Source: Hemibagrus wyckioides (taxonomy: Eukaryota > Chordata > Actinopteri > Siluriformes > Bagridae). From it: a stretch of DNA of 64,000 nucleotides. The stretch lies in assembly GCF_019097595.1 (NCBI RefSeq), contig NC_080710.1, positions 15,158,280-15,222,279 on the forward strand, in the 5' to 3' direction. The position numbers and the translations under genes were made by a program. The notes beneath the pieces are model-generated. The model was given only the letters and a program-made list of their open reading frames with translations. It was not told where the DNA came from and did not search any database. Of the stretch, positions 44,471 through 56,720 are shown one piece after another; the first letter of the stretch is position 1, and each line of letters opens with the position of its first letter.

Positions 44471-46600
44471 ATTTGCTTTTTTTCCCTTCCGCTTGTCATT
44501 CCGACAGAGTAGCTAAACCTCTACACTAAGAAAATCTAAGCTTTTAGGATTCATAGTAATGCTCTCTATATTTGGTCAACAGTTTTAGGAAAAAATAAAA
44601 TGGCTTCTTGGGGTTTCACCTTACGAGTGCAACTACCATACAGCGGGACAACTGTATTTGCCGTTTACCAGCTGCTGTAGAAAATTGCCCATTTCTGCCC
44701 ATTTCTATATCTGTACATGGCACTGTGAGGAGGTGGAGTGTTTTCAGACTGAGAGAAATAGCAAATCTAAAACAGAATTATGAAACACGGTTTATGCTGC
44801 GAGGGAGAACTAAAGACAGAATAAAAGACAGAGGAAATCTCTTTGAGTATTTGTGTAAAATACATACTTACAACAGCCCACTTGCTGCAGATCCCCATGG
44901 ATTCAGCATAGAAGAGTGGACCTTTAATCCCCGGGGACCACAAACACACACAGACACACGCATACACACACCAGCACCGCTACCACCTAACAAGATGATT
45001 GGCCAGAGTGCTGATGCAGGTGGCAGGGTCTCTCCAGCGCTTGCTGGGAGCAGATGGCTAGCCAGATGCATGCCTGGATTTGACCTTGGTGCCCACAGAC
45101 GATTGAACGGCACAGTCATCCTCTCTTCACACTTTCTCTTCCTGTGCTGCTGCTGCTCCTCCTCTGCTCACTGGTGCTTCTATTTGCTTTGACAGCTTAT
45201 GGTGATATCATTTTTTTTCCATTTGAGCCATATGGAAGTGTTCTAAAGGCTCTCAATCTAGGTGCTGGGTATATTCCTCTAAACGTGGGTGCGTTTAGAT
45301 ATGTCACTGGAGCTACCGGCTATCAAAGAAAGGCTGTGTGATACTGTGTATGAGATACAAGTACAAAGAGGTTTATAATTGGGTGAACAGATTCTTGAGT
45401 TTGATGGACAGAAGCCTTATTAAGCCTGCTGATCTTGAATGTGTGGGTTCAGCCCACTTCCCTCTGTTCACGCCTGTCAAAACTGCCATCCGTCCCAGTG
45501 CCACTATGTGCCAAGCACTAAAACATTTATTCCAAGTCCTCACATGTCACACGAGCTTAGATGAAGAGGTGAAATGTTACAGCCAGGCCACTGAGGTCAA
45601 TATGAATAACGTTTGTTATTGGAATATTAAATAATAATAATAATTAAAAAAAAAAACAGTGTCTTTTTGAGTGGGCTACATTTGTCTTTAGTGCTAATGA
45701 AACGAGCGCAACGCACCTGGGTTCGACTGTAACCTCTGTAGAATTGGCAATGTTGATTTTTAGCATACTGAAAGATTTGTGTATTATCCTGCAGATTTAG
45801 TTCGCTTTCATTTCATTTCAGTTAAGCTAACATTTACATATAATCTTATTTTTTTTACCCAGGACACAATGTTCCTTTTTAAAACAAATCTACACGATTC
45901 TGTTTTCGTACTACCAAATTGTGCGATCATGAGCTGCTCTCACCTAATTAATACAAGGTTTTTTTAGGTCTCTGCAGGGTTTCTGCACTGCCAAAAACAT
46001 CTGTAATTGGACTCATTGATTTTCTGGAGATGTTAGAGTTGTTCTCTCTTAATCACTTTGAATCAGAACCTCTTAAGAGTTCTTTTCAAACTGTTTGTCT
46101 TGTGTAGGTGTGTTTTAAAAGCTGCTGTTGTCACATCTGGGTGTGCACTGTTGAGATTTTTTGAGAACTTAAATGTAGCTGTAAGTGTATAGTCTACAGC
46201 CAGTTACACAGTTTATACACGACCTTTCTTTAACACATTTAGCTTTGATTTACATGTTACATGCTAGGTTTTGTTAGCAGATTACCAGAAAACTGAATAT
46301 GCTAATTACATTCACTCACCAGAAAACTAGCTGAGCAAAGGCACCAACAATCTCTGCTACTTCCTCAGCTTTATGTTTCTTTATACTCTCTCTGTACTAG
46401 AGCATGTATATTACAGGATAAAATAAAACCATGTTTTTTTGTGCCTTAAGCAGTAAATGGGAAATAATTACAGGTAGGAACTAAAGTTGTGAATAGAGGA
46501 TTAAATTTTTGTCGAGCCATGCGCCGAAAGAATGGACGGGGAAATCAGTCGTCTGAATGCTTCACTTTACAGCAGTGCAAAGAATGAAGAAAATCTTGAT
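44471..46600. other. Intron-like spacer
   Basis: A 194-codon plus-strand frame (44608-45192) lacks an ATG at its start and includes a CA-repeat-derived THTDTRIHT segment. The minus strand is also open over parts of it. I see no splice support and call it chance. (TAA)n and A-rich tract near 45630-45655. Confidence 0.45.
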
Positions 46601-48360
46601 TTAAATGTTGCTTGTCGCTGAAATCGCAGTTTTATCCCTGCACCAGTCAGCGTCTGGATTGTTTGCTAGATATTTTTGGTCTGTGAAGCTAACAGTGATA
46701 TTGAGGTGTTTGGAAACCTCTTCAGCACAGCCATTTCTGACAGTTTTATCACAACCACACATACTAAACATCATGCCACCCCCATGTCAGTGTCGCGTAT
46801 ATGCCACTCCATCAGTGATGATCCTGCGCTGGGCTTTATTCGAGAAAATGAGCCGACAAATTGTTTACGAGAACACATGGGCTATAATCAATCATTTTTC
46901 TACATACAAACTGCTCTGTATATGTATGTGTTTATGTTCCAGACCTGTACACTTTTAAACCTGAATAGTCCACACACTAACCGTCTGATAAACTCTTGCA
47001 GGCTTGCCAGTGACCATCTTTTTCAGCTTCTTCAGCTGAGATCCTTTTTCCGAGGACAAATTCACTCTCTTACAAAAACAGACTCTTTATTAGAACTTTA
47101 TTTGACTTGCACCATTTCAGTGGTCATTCAACAGCCAGGACATGTGCTGTGAATGATTCGTGTTCCTCCATATCTTCTGTTAACATCAGAATGGTTGCTG
47201 TGGTAAACCTGTATATTTTTCACCTTCATATTTTTTGCCATCTCTAGTTTCTTTCCTATCGCGTCTCCTTCCATACTGGACTAAAGTACCCATTATACTC
47301 CAGTGGAAGACAAATCAGCATCTTGGCCGAATGACTGTTAAATGATTGTTAAATAATGTTATTGTTACGACTTAACTCAAGTGTTTGTGTGCATATGTGC
47401 TTCAGTTTCTCATTTTGGCATATGCTAATACGTCACTCTGGCGAATATTCAGACTGCTCCAGTTCTGGATCTCTATGTGCATCGAGGTGGATGAGAGCAG
47501 TTTGATAAAGTCTTATGTGTCCCAGAAACCTCAGAATAAACTTTCCTTTTGTAATTAAATGGCAAAAGCAGAAACTGAAATGAGAATTGAACATCTGTTG
47601 TAGACAAGTTGTTTTCTGACTAACAAATACTTTAGCCTGTTCCCTCTGCATGTTCTTTATTGCCTTTAGTCGTTTGTTAAGCCACCAACTCCGAGAAAAT
47701 AGGAAATGTTCGGGCCCCTGTGTGCCAACCAGGGCCTCCTCTCACTCCACTGACTCCTCCAGGTCTCTGTAATCCTGTGCGTCTGCACCGGTGCCCCATG
47801 AGGATGAGGCTATCTCAAAAGCTCTCCATCACTGCACTTCAAAGTGATGGCTTAAACCAGGAGGAGATGGAGGTGCGGCTCAGCGCAAATCTTTACCTGA
47901 AAGTTCCCATTGTAGTGTAGTAAGACCTGAGGTCTCAGAGCTACGGAGGTGGGGAAGCAGAGGTTTTGATATCTAGGGTATGATTAAACCTCCATTTTGC
48001 ATTTGAAGTTAATCCACTCTCCTAAAGAAAAACGAGAAAAGTATTTCTAATTTAAAAAGCAAATCCAACTTTTGGTATAGAGCTTATTTAGGTAAGGTTT
48101 ATGTTTCTTTATAGAGAAGAAATTAAGATGTGATAAATTATGTTTAATTGAGAATGCCCCCCCCCTTAACCCAACAAGCCTGGTAGCGTTGCTCTCATGA
48201 TTAGTGAAGCCGTTGTTATGTACAGAATTAATGAGACAAATATTGGCTGTTGTAGCCCAGTGGTAAAGAGTAAATTCTCTCATTTTCACATGTGCTGTGT
48301 GCGTCAGTAAATCTGGTCTTTAGTAGCTGTGTCGAAAACACCAGTTCTCTCTGTAACTGT
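46601..48360. other. Intron-like spacer with two chance open frames
   Basis: Frames 46605-46958 and 46676-47152 overlap on the plus strand. The second is open for 158 codons but begins at a TTG, has no domain, and the expected number of such frames by chance in 64 kb of this composition is near one. 47720-47920 is GC-richer, with a 66-codon frame and no recognisable domain. Confidence 0.4.
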
Positions 48361-48600
48361 ATAGTGGCGTGACTAAAAATCCTGCTCTGCATTGCTTTGG
48401 GTCTAATGCCATATGTTTCCAACCACCCATTCATCCTGTGGGTCCAAAACACGCCAGACCGGCCTTTTTCAATAACATCCTGGCAGAAGGAGATGATTGT
48501 GGGTTAATAATGGATCCTACTATTTATGTGCATATCCTTGAGGATGACAAACATTTGTTTCGTTGTGAATGATTTGTTATAAATGAGAGAGGGGAAAAAT
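48361..48600. promoter_or_regulatory. Candidate conserved non-coding element
   Basis: Repeat-free block with GTGGGTTAATAATGGATCC, CATTGCTTTGGGTC and ATGTGCATATCC (POU-like); open frames without domains lie on both strands. Confidence 0.22.
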
Positions 48601-48638
48601 CCTTTTCTTTTCTTCCCCCAAACAGCTTTCTCTGTATT

Positions 48639-48641
<3 letters not shown>

Positions 48642-48683
<42 letters not shown>
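48642..48683. repeat. (CT)21 microsatellite
   Basis: Pure CT run. Confidence 0.95.
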
Positions 48684-48688
<5 letters not shown>

Positions 48689-50512
48689 GTGCTTTTGCTG
48701 ACCTCCCTATAAATTGAAGCTCATTGCATTACAGTTTATTGGTCTATATTCCTGGTTGTATTCAGGCAGTGAGAGAAGACCTCAGATAAAATGACTGTAG
48801 ATCTCTGGCTTTATCTGTTTTAACTTCACTCCCTGCCAAGTCTGTCTGTACTAAAGAGGGTGAAGGGGAATTGAAAAAGCCCATCACCAATTAGATGCTC
48901 AAAAAGCAATTATCTTAAGTAGAGGACGAAGTTAAAGAACCTTGGCTGGCTTGCCAGATTTTTTACAACATGGGTTAACCTACTTTTCTTCATATCTTCA
49001 TATTCCCTACCATATAACAATGACCTGCTTAACACACAAAGATTTTTTTTTCCCTTTTTGTTTTCTTGCAGATGCTGCCAGAGACAGAGGTTTCTACATA
49101 AACCTTTTTTTTTTGTTTTTTCCTTTGAATGTGCTAGTGCCTGGAGTCTTTTTTTCACCCTGGTCATCAGAGATATGCTAGCTCTGTCTTTGTACTTCTC
49201 TCTCGTTCTGTGACTCATTAATCTAATTTAACTAAACAATTTGTAACCACATTCAAGAGGCTTGACTTGCTCAAAGAACTGATTGGAATAAAGGGATGAT
49301 GGGTGTGAAGGACCCATTACTCCAGACGAGAAGGAAGTCTGCCTCTTATGGGTTTAACGCTACAGCAGTGCCCACACAACCTGCCAATTAACGTAAGTGG
49401 CCCCTCAGGGCAATGGATTAGTCCTCTACCCTCTCTGTGAGAAAAGTGTGCACTCGTCAAGAAAGGGCAGAGCTATTAACCGCGTGGTTCTGATTGCCAC
49501 TGCTTGATGCCGCATTGTCTGTACCTAATCTGCAGACCAACAGGACTTTGGAAAAGTGCTGTGATGTGGGGGGAAAAAAAAAAGATTGATATTTTCACAT
49601 CTAGCACAATTTGTTTGCTTGTTCAGACCCCACGTTTCACATAACACAACATCGTATTTCATTTGGTATTGTGTTTTGCTTCATCACTCTAAACCAGAGT
49701 CATTTGTTTATTTGTGATTTAATCAGACTAGAATAATGTGTGTTTCTGAATGCTAACTGATTGGTGGCTGCCTGCTCATGGAGGACTGATGTCTCATTGC
49801 GAGCCATCTCAGTGTGTTAAATATCCCCTGCTAAATTTGTGTGGGCCCCTAAAACCGTTTCCCAGAATGCCTTTGCTTAAAGCGGAGTATTCGCTCCATA
49901 ATGAACAGTTCACAAAGTGGGTCTTAGCTAGATTAAGGCTTCTTGAAGCAGACCTCATGGAGCTGTGACGGCAATGTAGAAAAACCGGACGGATCAGCAG
50001 CATTGACAGAACTGGGCAGGGTCCTGTTATTAGCCTGCACACTCACGCTATCCTGATCACATGACGCAAACATGTTTGCGTTGCGCAAGTCACTGATAAA
50101 ATGTGTCACTCTGTTATTTGTCTCTGTTTTTAATCCATTAGTATTTTCTTAATATTTAGCAACCCATTAGAACTTAGTCTAATGACAATTTGAATATATA
50201 CATATATCTATAAGGTTTCTGTGCAGTGCTGTACTTTTTAACAGTTGCCGACCCGCTCTCGTGATTTAGAGATTTCAGCCTGGATGTTATCTCTCACGCT
50301 GTGCCCGGGGCTTACTAACAGCCGTCACGTACTCTTCTGATTCTTATGATTTGCATGCTGAAGTCCTGCAGGTCTGCTTAAACAGCGGCTCTGGATTAAT
50401 TGTTTCTTGTTGCAATCAACAGCAATGTTTTCTTCCCTCATCCCCATAGCAGCTCATGCTAGGATGTTTGTAGAAAATTAGCTGCTTCAGGGCTTTGGCA
50501 CAAGTATGCAAG
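48684..50512. other. Intron-like spacer
   Basis: 49045-49078 has a good pyrimidine tract and TTGCAG acceptor (TTTGTTTTCTTGCAG), followed by a 10-codon frame ATGCTGCCAGAG..TAA. No donor, so not called as an exon. 49750-49970 is repeat-free with enhancer-like composition. Confidence 0.4.
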
Positions 50513-50530
50513 TGTGTGTGTGTGTGTGTT
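50513..50530. repeat. (GT)9 microsatellite
   Basis: Short GT run. Confidence 0.9.
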
Positions 50531-52074
50531 TTTGGCACCAAGGACACATGGAACACCAGAAGTGTTATGACCTGCACTACCCCTCATACTCGTACACTTG
50601 AGCAGATTGATTTTGGTTGATTGCTGAACAATATCTCCGCCATTGTAGCTGTTCTCAAATGAAGCATTCAGAGGTTGAACAATGTTCATGCTCATGACCT
50701 GCACCTCCATAGTGATGAATGACCTTACAATGGAGTCTGACATGGCCTGATACTGCAACTAAATCTCTAACTGCAGAGACTTGAGTATTGAGAAATTGGG
50801 GGAGTTTGTTGGGAAGTGAAGACTTGTGGATAAATCACTAGCCCAGGTGACTGGGACAAGCAGATTTCATGCCTGACATCCAAAAAACACAGGGTTTAGT
50901 TTGGTATAGCTATGTTTAATCCATGAATCACTACTAGAATTGTTTTTACTAGACATCCATGTGTGTATAGATGAAGGACAATTTCTTTGCTGAATCTCAT
51001 CGATGAAAATGGGCAAAAATGAAAAAGTCCAGCAAAATTGTCACCACTAATACCGCATGCATGGTGAGAAAATAAAGAGCCAGACGAACAATATCTTTTA
51101 TGCGCCACACAAGGACAGAGCTAGAGATAGGAGATATGGTAAAAATGTCATGTCATGATATCGGACGACATTTTTACAATGCAAACCTTGATTAAAAAAG
51201 GACCTTTAAAAATATGCTTGCTGATACTTTTATATAATGTCTGCATAAATAAGTTAACACTGCAAAGTCCTTGAAGCCCCTTTCACAGAGTAATGGGAAA
51301 ATGGTGAAAGGGGAAGAAAAGGAAAAGAAGATTAAATATTCAAAGAATGTTTTAAAAATAAAACAAAAAGTGAGAAAGGGAAAAAGAGTAGAAAAGAAAA
51401 AAGTATGTGATGGCAGCAGTATATTTCCACGAAACAAGAATAAATGGATAAAAAAGTGAAAATAAGTAAGGAAAATGAAAACAAAAAAACATTTGACACC
51501 TAATTCCATTTAACCTTGAAAATGATGGAGACTGGCTCTTTTAAAATTAATATTTTTTTTAACTTAAAAACATTTGCACCATTTTAAGATGCCCTATCTC
51601 CGAAAATGGTATCGTGACCTAACATTCTTCATGAAATGAATGATATATCATTATCTCTTCCGTTCCTGTGCAAAACACTACACCTCATAGCTGAAATGCC
51701 GGTGAAAGACTTGCTACAAGCACAATATTCTACATGATGAGAATTTTGTAGTAGTAGAGTGATTCTTAAAACACACCTGTGTGTTGAAGTGCTGTATGAA
51801 AGAGCAGCAAAGTGAACTTGAACAGATGAAAAAGAACTTGAACTTGGAGAAAGATTGGTAGATAATGAGAAATCAGGAAACCTAATACTCCACATGACAT
51901 CTCTGGTGCTGGAGGTGGACTGCCCTCAGCTCGGGCACCTCTTCCTCACACCTGATTGTGCGGCTCTCACCGCGGCTCTCTCGGTCTCAAATACCATCTC
52001 GCTTTTGATCGGATTTGGATTCGGATCCGGAGAGCCGCTGTGATGAATTCACCCACATAATGTTTTATTTTTGG
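50531..52074. other. Intron-like spacer
   Basis: AT-rich DNA; purine-rich block 51290-51490 (AAAAGGAAAAGAAG type) gives Lys/Glu-rich or Phe-rich artefact frames. No gene. Confidence 0.5.
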
Positions 52075-52113
<39 letters not shown>

Positions 52114-52119
52114 CCCCCC
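52075..52119. repeat. (CT)n then C9 tract
   Basis: About 18 CT units followed by a nine-base C run. Confidence 0.95.
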
Positions 52120-52924
52120 ACATCCATTCATACTCCCAAACATGACTTGCTCTCTCAGATATTACAGTCAGAAACGACATTCGGAGCCTCCAGAATCTCT
52201 TCCGCCCGTTTTACCTCCTGCCGAGCCATACCTCCGCTTCATACTCTTCGTAATCATGCCAGGACATCTTGGAAAAATGGAGTCTTGTTTGAGGGGGATT
52301 TTCTGAATGATCAGTAATTTTCCCTTCCATTTTGAAACTTGGTGCTTTCGACTAAAAAAAAAATATATATATATATATATCTTTACTGCGCACTATTAGA
52401 ACGACTCACAACTCAGGACCACCATCTGTGTTACCATGGAGATCGTAGGTTCTATTCTTCCAGAGTGGAGCGCTCCATTTCTCTCGCTCTCTAATTGGCC
52501 TGTGATATTCTAGGATGGAGCAGCTTCAGATGTAGCATTTGGCACCTTCATCATTGATGCTAGACAACTTGTTTTTCAGAGGACTTTGAGAGGTGAGGTA
52601 CAAAGAAGAGTTGTGTTAAGGGCCGGAATGCACCCCGCTGGTCTCCGAAAGCGACATCGCTTTTAATCCCTCTCTCACAGCACTCTTACAGTCTCTCTGT
52701 TTCATCTTTCTCAGCATCGTCATGTTGTACATATGGAAGATTTAGCGTGTTTCATTTCTTGAGGTACAGATATCTTTAAAGCTTGGTAGTCTTTGGTAGA
52801 AACATGTTATTGCATGGTAAATGATGATGAATGTTTTGTAGCATGGGTTATGTTGTGTCATTTTACACTATGCAGGTTCATTTCATGGCTCGTGAGTGCT
52901 GCAGTACTCATAAATAAGGGTAAT
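52120..52924. other. Intron-like spacer
   Basis: A possible RFX-type site GTTACCATGGAGATC at 52430-52444, and a TTTTTCAG acceptor at 52578 with a donor AGAG^GTGAGG 13 bases later (micro-exon-like spacing). No gene recognised. Confidence 0.35.
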
Positions 52925-53095
52925 GGTGGCTTAATGGTTAAAGCTCCGGGTTACTGATCAGATGATCAAGCCCCAGCACCACCAAGCTGCAGGCTGCTCT
53001 TAACCCTCTCTGCTCCATGAGCACTGTAACATGGCTGACCCGGTGCTCCAACCTCAACTTAATTGCAAGCTACAAACATACATTACATTACAAAT
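52925..53095 (+). mobile_element. tRNA-derived SINE, second subfamily
   Basis: Head GGTGGCTTAATGGTTAAAGC, TTACTGATCAGATGATC, AGCCCCAGCACCACCAAGCT, CTTAACCCTCTCTGCTCC, ATGGCTGACCCGGTGCTCC, and an ACATTACATTAC tail. The A-box side is clear. The B box (GATCAAGCCCC) is diverged. Different internal sequence from the 42 kb copies. Confidence 0.85.
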
Positions 53096-54353
53096 AAAGG
53101 TTTCTTCTCCTAGTAATGACCTACTGCTCAGTATGATAGGATGCAGCCCCAGTTATTCTTGGTATTACACAGTAATTCATGCTTGGTTTAAATGAATAAA
53201 ATAGCTCTGACTGCCATGGTTAGGATTATGGTTAAGATCCAAGTGAAAGCAAAACCTTCTACTTGCTCTGTTGTATGTAAATAACACAACACACTGTATG
53301 TTGTATGCAGTTATCTACTTCAAAATTAGCTCTTCAGATTCAGCAAAGGAACTCAAGGTTTTCTTTAAAAGCTACTTTTTGCTAGATACTTGCACACAGA
53401 GAACAAAACTGTCTTATCTGGTTGCTTCTGATGCATGCAGTGTTCTTACCTGATACTTTTACACCATCATGGTGTCTGTTCCACATATAGTTTATTATCT
53501 AATCCGTGTATTTTGTGCTCCAGCTAGTCAAAGGAATTGGGTATGAGACATTTAGTATGCTAGCTAAGACGCAGTAATAAATATACACATGGAGACAAGT
53601 AGGTGTGCAAAAATACTCAGTAGCGCTCTCTAATGAGATCTCTAGCTATACAACTGGATAATGATCCAAGTTCCTGAATGAGCATAAATCAAGGGGAAAA
53701 AAGCTGAACTCCAGCTCAGATCAGTCCTGAATTTTTGCTTATGTCACTTTCTTACTTCATTGGTGTGATGACAGTTGATGAAAAGTACCTGACTTTCCTG
53801 GAATCAGTGTGACCCTCAGGAACAGGAACACCATATTATAAAGGTTTTATTTATATTTTTGTTGCTCAGATTTTCCCCCCTTTGTATCTATAATACTTTT
53901 TTTTTACTTTTCGTTTTCAACAAAAAAGGCGCTTTAGCTTTAAGTGCCATTAAAGCTAGGCGCATTTGTCCATCATGTCTTTGTATTGAAGTGTGTATTA
54001 TGACTTTATTAGTTAAAAGTAGTAAAATGAAAGTGGGAATTCCTGCTATGCAATCCATTTAACAGCATAATGGACTACAGGGTTCTAAAGCAAATTGCAT
54101 TCAAGAGGAAAATGGCATGCCATGCTGCAAAGATTTCACGCTGCTAGCCCTGGACCTTTCTTTATTAGGGAATCTAATGCGTCTGGCTGTTCCCTCACAC
54201 CGATGTACGCCAATATTGGCAAAGATTGAGGGATCTTCTAGGTTAGTCCGACTAACCTGCTCTCACATAGCCTCAGGCTCCTGCTGCAGGCCACGTGCTG
54301 GCCTCTGTCCCAAAGCGCCGTGCTGACAAGCGCTCGAACCTTCTCTGTCTTAG
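53096..54353. other. Intron-like spacer with possible regulatory DNA
   Basis: 53930-54330 is repeat-free; it has AAAGCTAGGCGC, GCAATCCATTTAACAGCATAATGG and a TTATTAGGGAATCTAATGCG block, suggestive of a conserved element. The 54117-54326 frame has no domain. Confidence 0.4.
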
Positions 54354-54545
54354 GGCCACAGCAGCAATGAAAAAAGTGGAGGACGAACGAAGGGATCGAT
54401 ATCGTCGATTTAGCAGTTGGGGAGCACGTCTCACACCTTCAGAGACGGAAAGAAAGAGGAACCTCCTGCTAGCAGAGAGGAGGAGGTGAATGTTAGCGAC
54501 TGCAGCACACTTTGGAAAACACAGCCAGCTCGAGTCAGTGTGGAG
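54354..54545 (+). CDS. Candidate exon with short basic frame
   Basis: The acceptor CTTCTCTGTCTTAG ends at 54353 and a perfect donor GTGGAG^GTGAGC lies at 54545. A second donor GAG^GTGAAT lies at 54485. ATG at 54367 gives a 40-codon basic frame (MKKVEDERRDRYRRFSSWG..LLLAERRR) ending TGA at 54489, a composition like a nuclear or RNA-binding tail. If the 54485 donor is used, the frame remains open into a next exon, so it could be a first coding exon. It may also be chance. Confidence 0.25.
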
Positions 54546-55835
54546 GTGAGCAGCTTGCGCTGTGATGTATCAGAGAGAGACAGGTTTAAATGGCTCTACA
54601 CGGCCAGTTGCAAATTCTCTCCTGTGTGTTGTGTTTTATTTTTATTTTTATTTTTTATTGTATCTCAAATGTCTAGTTTGCATAATGCAACAGAGGGCTG
54701 AATTAAACATGGAGGCAGGGCGTAAAATCTGAACTTTGCGGTGGAGCATTTTGGTGGTTGTTTAACAGTGGGTTTTATAATGTGCTAAAGACAGTGTGGT
54801 AGAAGAGCTGGGACCCACACTTTTTTTTATGACTTCCTCAGATGGTGGTTTGAGCTACTGGTGTTTTCTATTTCTCCACTACCTACCTCGTGTACTTGCA
54901 CATGCAGGCATAACATCCCAAGAAATGCCAGACAAGGTCAGGCTTGTGCCGTATTTCTCCAGAGAACAATGGAAAAAAATTACCAAGGAACTTTCTTCAT
55001 TTTGGATCAGAGGCAATAAGTGAGCCAAGATTAATAAATCAGGCTTCTTTTGCACTTTCTCTCTCTTTCTCACACACACACACGTAGATTATTCCGAACT
55101 GTTCCAGTCCTCTCTTTCAAATGGTAATACTGACTGCTAGAGCATGCTGGAGTGTTGAGGCCTGACACCAATACACTGCTTGAAACCTTTTTTCGGCTTG
55201 AAGAGATGTTGGGAATATTCTCTTTTCTAAAGATTTCTAAATAGCAAGAACACTTTTTCTATCCCACACCTACATTCCTCGCAGCATAATCTTACGTAAG
55301 TTTCTAATCCAAACAGGCGTTCAGGTTTATTAGTGGTTTGAACTTGTCGAAATGTTTAAACAGATTGCGTTTCCATAGCCAAAGTATCTTGCAGATCTTA
55401 AAAATCATGAAAACACTAATCCCTCCGGTATTAAGAGGACTGGATATAGCGTGCAACCGTGTGCTTGCCTCTTGTCCTCAGAGCCCCTGAAAACACATAA
55501 ATAATGGGACACCTTCACCGCAGTCCCTTCAGCCTGTTCCGGCCGTCTCCTTCCCGAGGTTTCTTTGCCAAGCAGCTTCCGACATGAAAAAGACATTACT
55601 GCAACTAGATTTTCCTGCATGCTGAAGTTTTTTTTTTTGCCTCAACTCCTCCAAGGGTCACCTTTGAGACCTCGCAGGGTTTACGAGAGGCAGTTGGTGA
55701 ATATTTGATGTACAGGGTTAAATTGTGTTGCCAACCCTTGAACGTTTCACGTCTTCCTGGAGAGGGTCTACGGGGATCGTGCTAAACTCACCAAATGCTA
55801 GCGGCATGATTTGCGCTGCATATGTTCAGAAAGTG

Positions 55836-55837
<2 letters not shown>
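54546..55837. other. Intron-like spacer
   Basis: No gene or repeat recognised except a short CA run (55070-55083). Confidence 0.5.

Positions 55838-55875
<38 letters not shown>
55838..55875. repeat. (CT)18 microsatellite
   Basis: Pure CT run ending in CTCTCTCGCTCT, just before a CpG-rich TGCCGGCCGCCGGCA palindrome (55884-55898). Confidence 0.95.
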
Positions 55876-55878
<3 letters not shown>

Positions 55879-56343
55879 CTGATTTGCCGGCCGCCGGCAG
55901 GTTCAAGGTCTGATGGATTTCAGTGCAGTGAAAGGACTCCCCTATGACTACATAGCTCTGATCAAAACCCAGCGTCTGCCTCACTACGTCTATCCAGCTC
56001 CCCTCTCTATATTCAGCACTCATTATAGAGGCATAAATAAGTAATTCAGGATCAATGAGGAGGGGCTCGGAGCAGTGGGAGCACTGGGAAGTCTCGTCGG
56101 AGCCCCATTTGAATATGGAGCTCTGTGATGCTTCTCTTTTTTCCTTATCTCTCTTTCTCTTTGTGTCTGACTGCTCTCAGTTCTCCCAAATGAATCTCTC
56201 ATGATGTAAATTGCTCATAATTTATGGATGGGTCATGATGGAATTGACAGGAAGCTTTTTTTTTTTTTTTTAAATTCCTTTTCCGCGTTATGATGGCTGC
56301 CTCTGGAGATATGAATATGGTCCTGAATAAATGTGTCTCGGAG

Positions 56344-56390
56344 TGCGCGTGTGTGCGTGTGTGCGTGCGTGCGTGTGTGTGTGTGTGTGG
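56344..56390. repeat. (TG/CG)n microsatellite
   Basis: TG array with CG substitutions (GTGCGTGCGTGCG), alternating purine-pyrimidine throughout and so Z-DNA-prone. Confidence 0.92.
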
Positions 56391-56678
56391 ATGCGAGCAC
56401 GGCAGGCCTGGCTTTCTCACACATGTTGTTCTTATCTTGGCCATCAGCACTTCCCCAGGGCTGCCACCACTTCCTTCCCCCTTCTTCACCTTGGCATCTG
56501 TCTCCTCCAGGCCTCAGAAGTCTCTAATTGACTTTTCAGCTGTGCGAGGCATAATTGAGTTTTAATCACCGTTTTACATTCTGTTTTGATATTCAAATCA
56601 GCCATGTCATCTGAGAGACAAGCCAGCCGCTCACTCGCTTTCTCCAACGGCTGCTGCACCCATGCGCCACGTCTGATT

Positions 56679-56699
56679 AGGCCTTTCACGTGAAGGCCT
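56679..56699. other. Inverted repeat around a CACGTG E-box
   Basis: AGGCCTT and AAGGCCT arms flank TCACGTG, a perfect CACGTG E-box (bHLH/MYC-USF type site) inside a 21-base near-palindrome. Confidence 0.6.
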
Positions 56700-56720
56700 G
56701 ATCCCTAGTCAGCTGGAGAC

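Larger units (their letters stand above)
55900..56720. promoter_or_regulatory. Candidate cluster of conserved non-coding elements
   Basis: Two repeat-free blocks (55900-56240 and 56470-56720) with ATTATAGAGGCATAAATAAG, ATAATTTATGGATGGGTC, CTAATTGACTTTTCAGCTGT and GCATAATTGAGTTTTAATC. They are separated by a GC-containing TG array (56344-56390). Homeodomain, CDX-like ATAAAT and E-box motifs are dense. Conservation unmeasured. Confidence 0.3.

Noticed and set aside
44001..44516. 171-codon plus-strand frame as an intact gene
   Set aside because: It joins a fish interspersed repeat to a dead Tc1 fragment; the DNAPCH catalytic motif is destroyed.
44608..45192. 194-codon plus-strand frame, the longest in the window
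   Set aside because: No ATG at its start, includes a CA-repeat segment, both strands are partly open, no domain, and no splice sites at its edges.
49045..49110. Exon starting ATGCTGCCAGAG after a strong acceptor
   Set aside because: Ten codons then a stop; no usable donor nearby.
52566..52594. 13-base micro-exon between TTTTTCAG and GTGAGG
   Set aside because: Such pairs arise easily by chance; no independent support.
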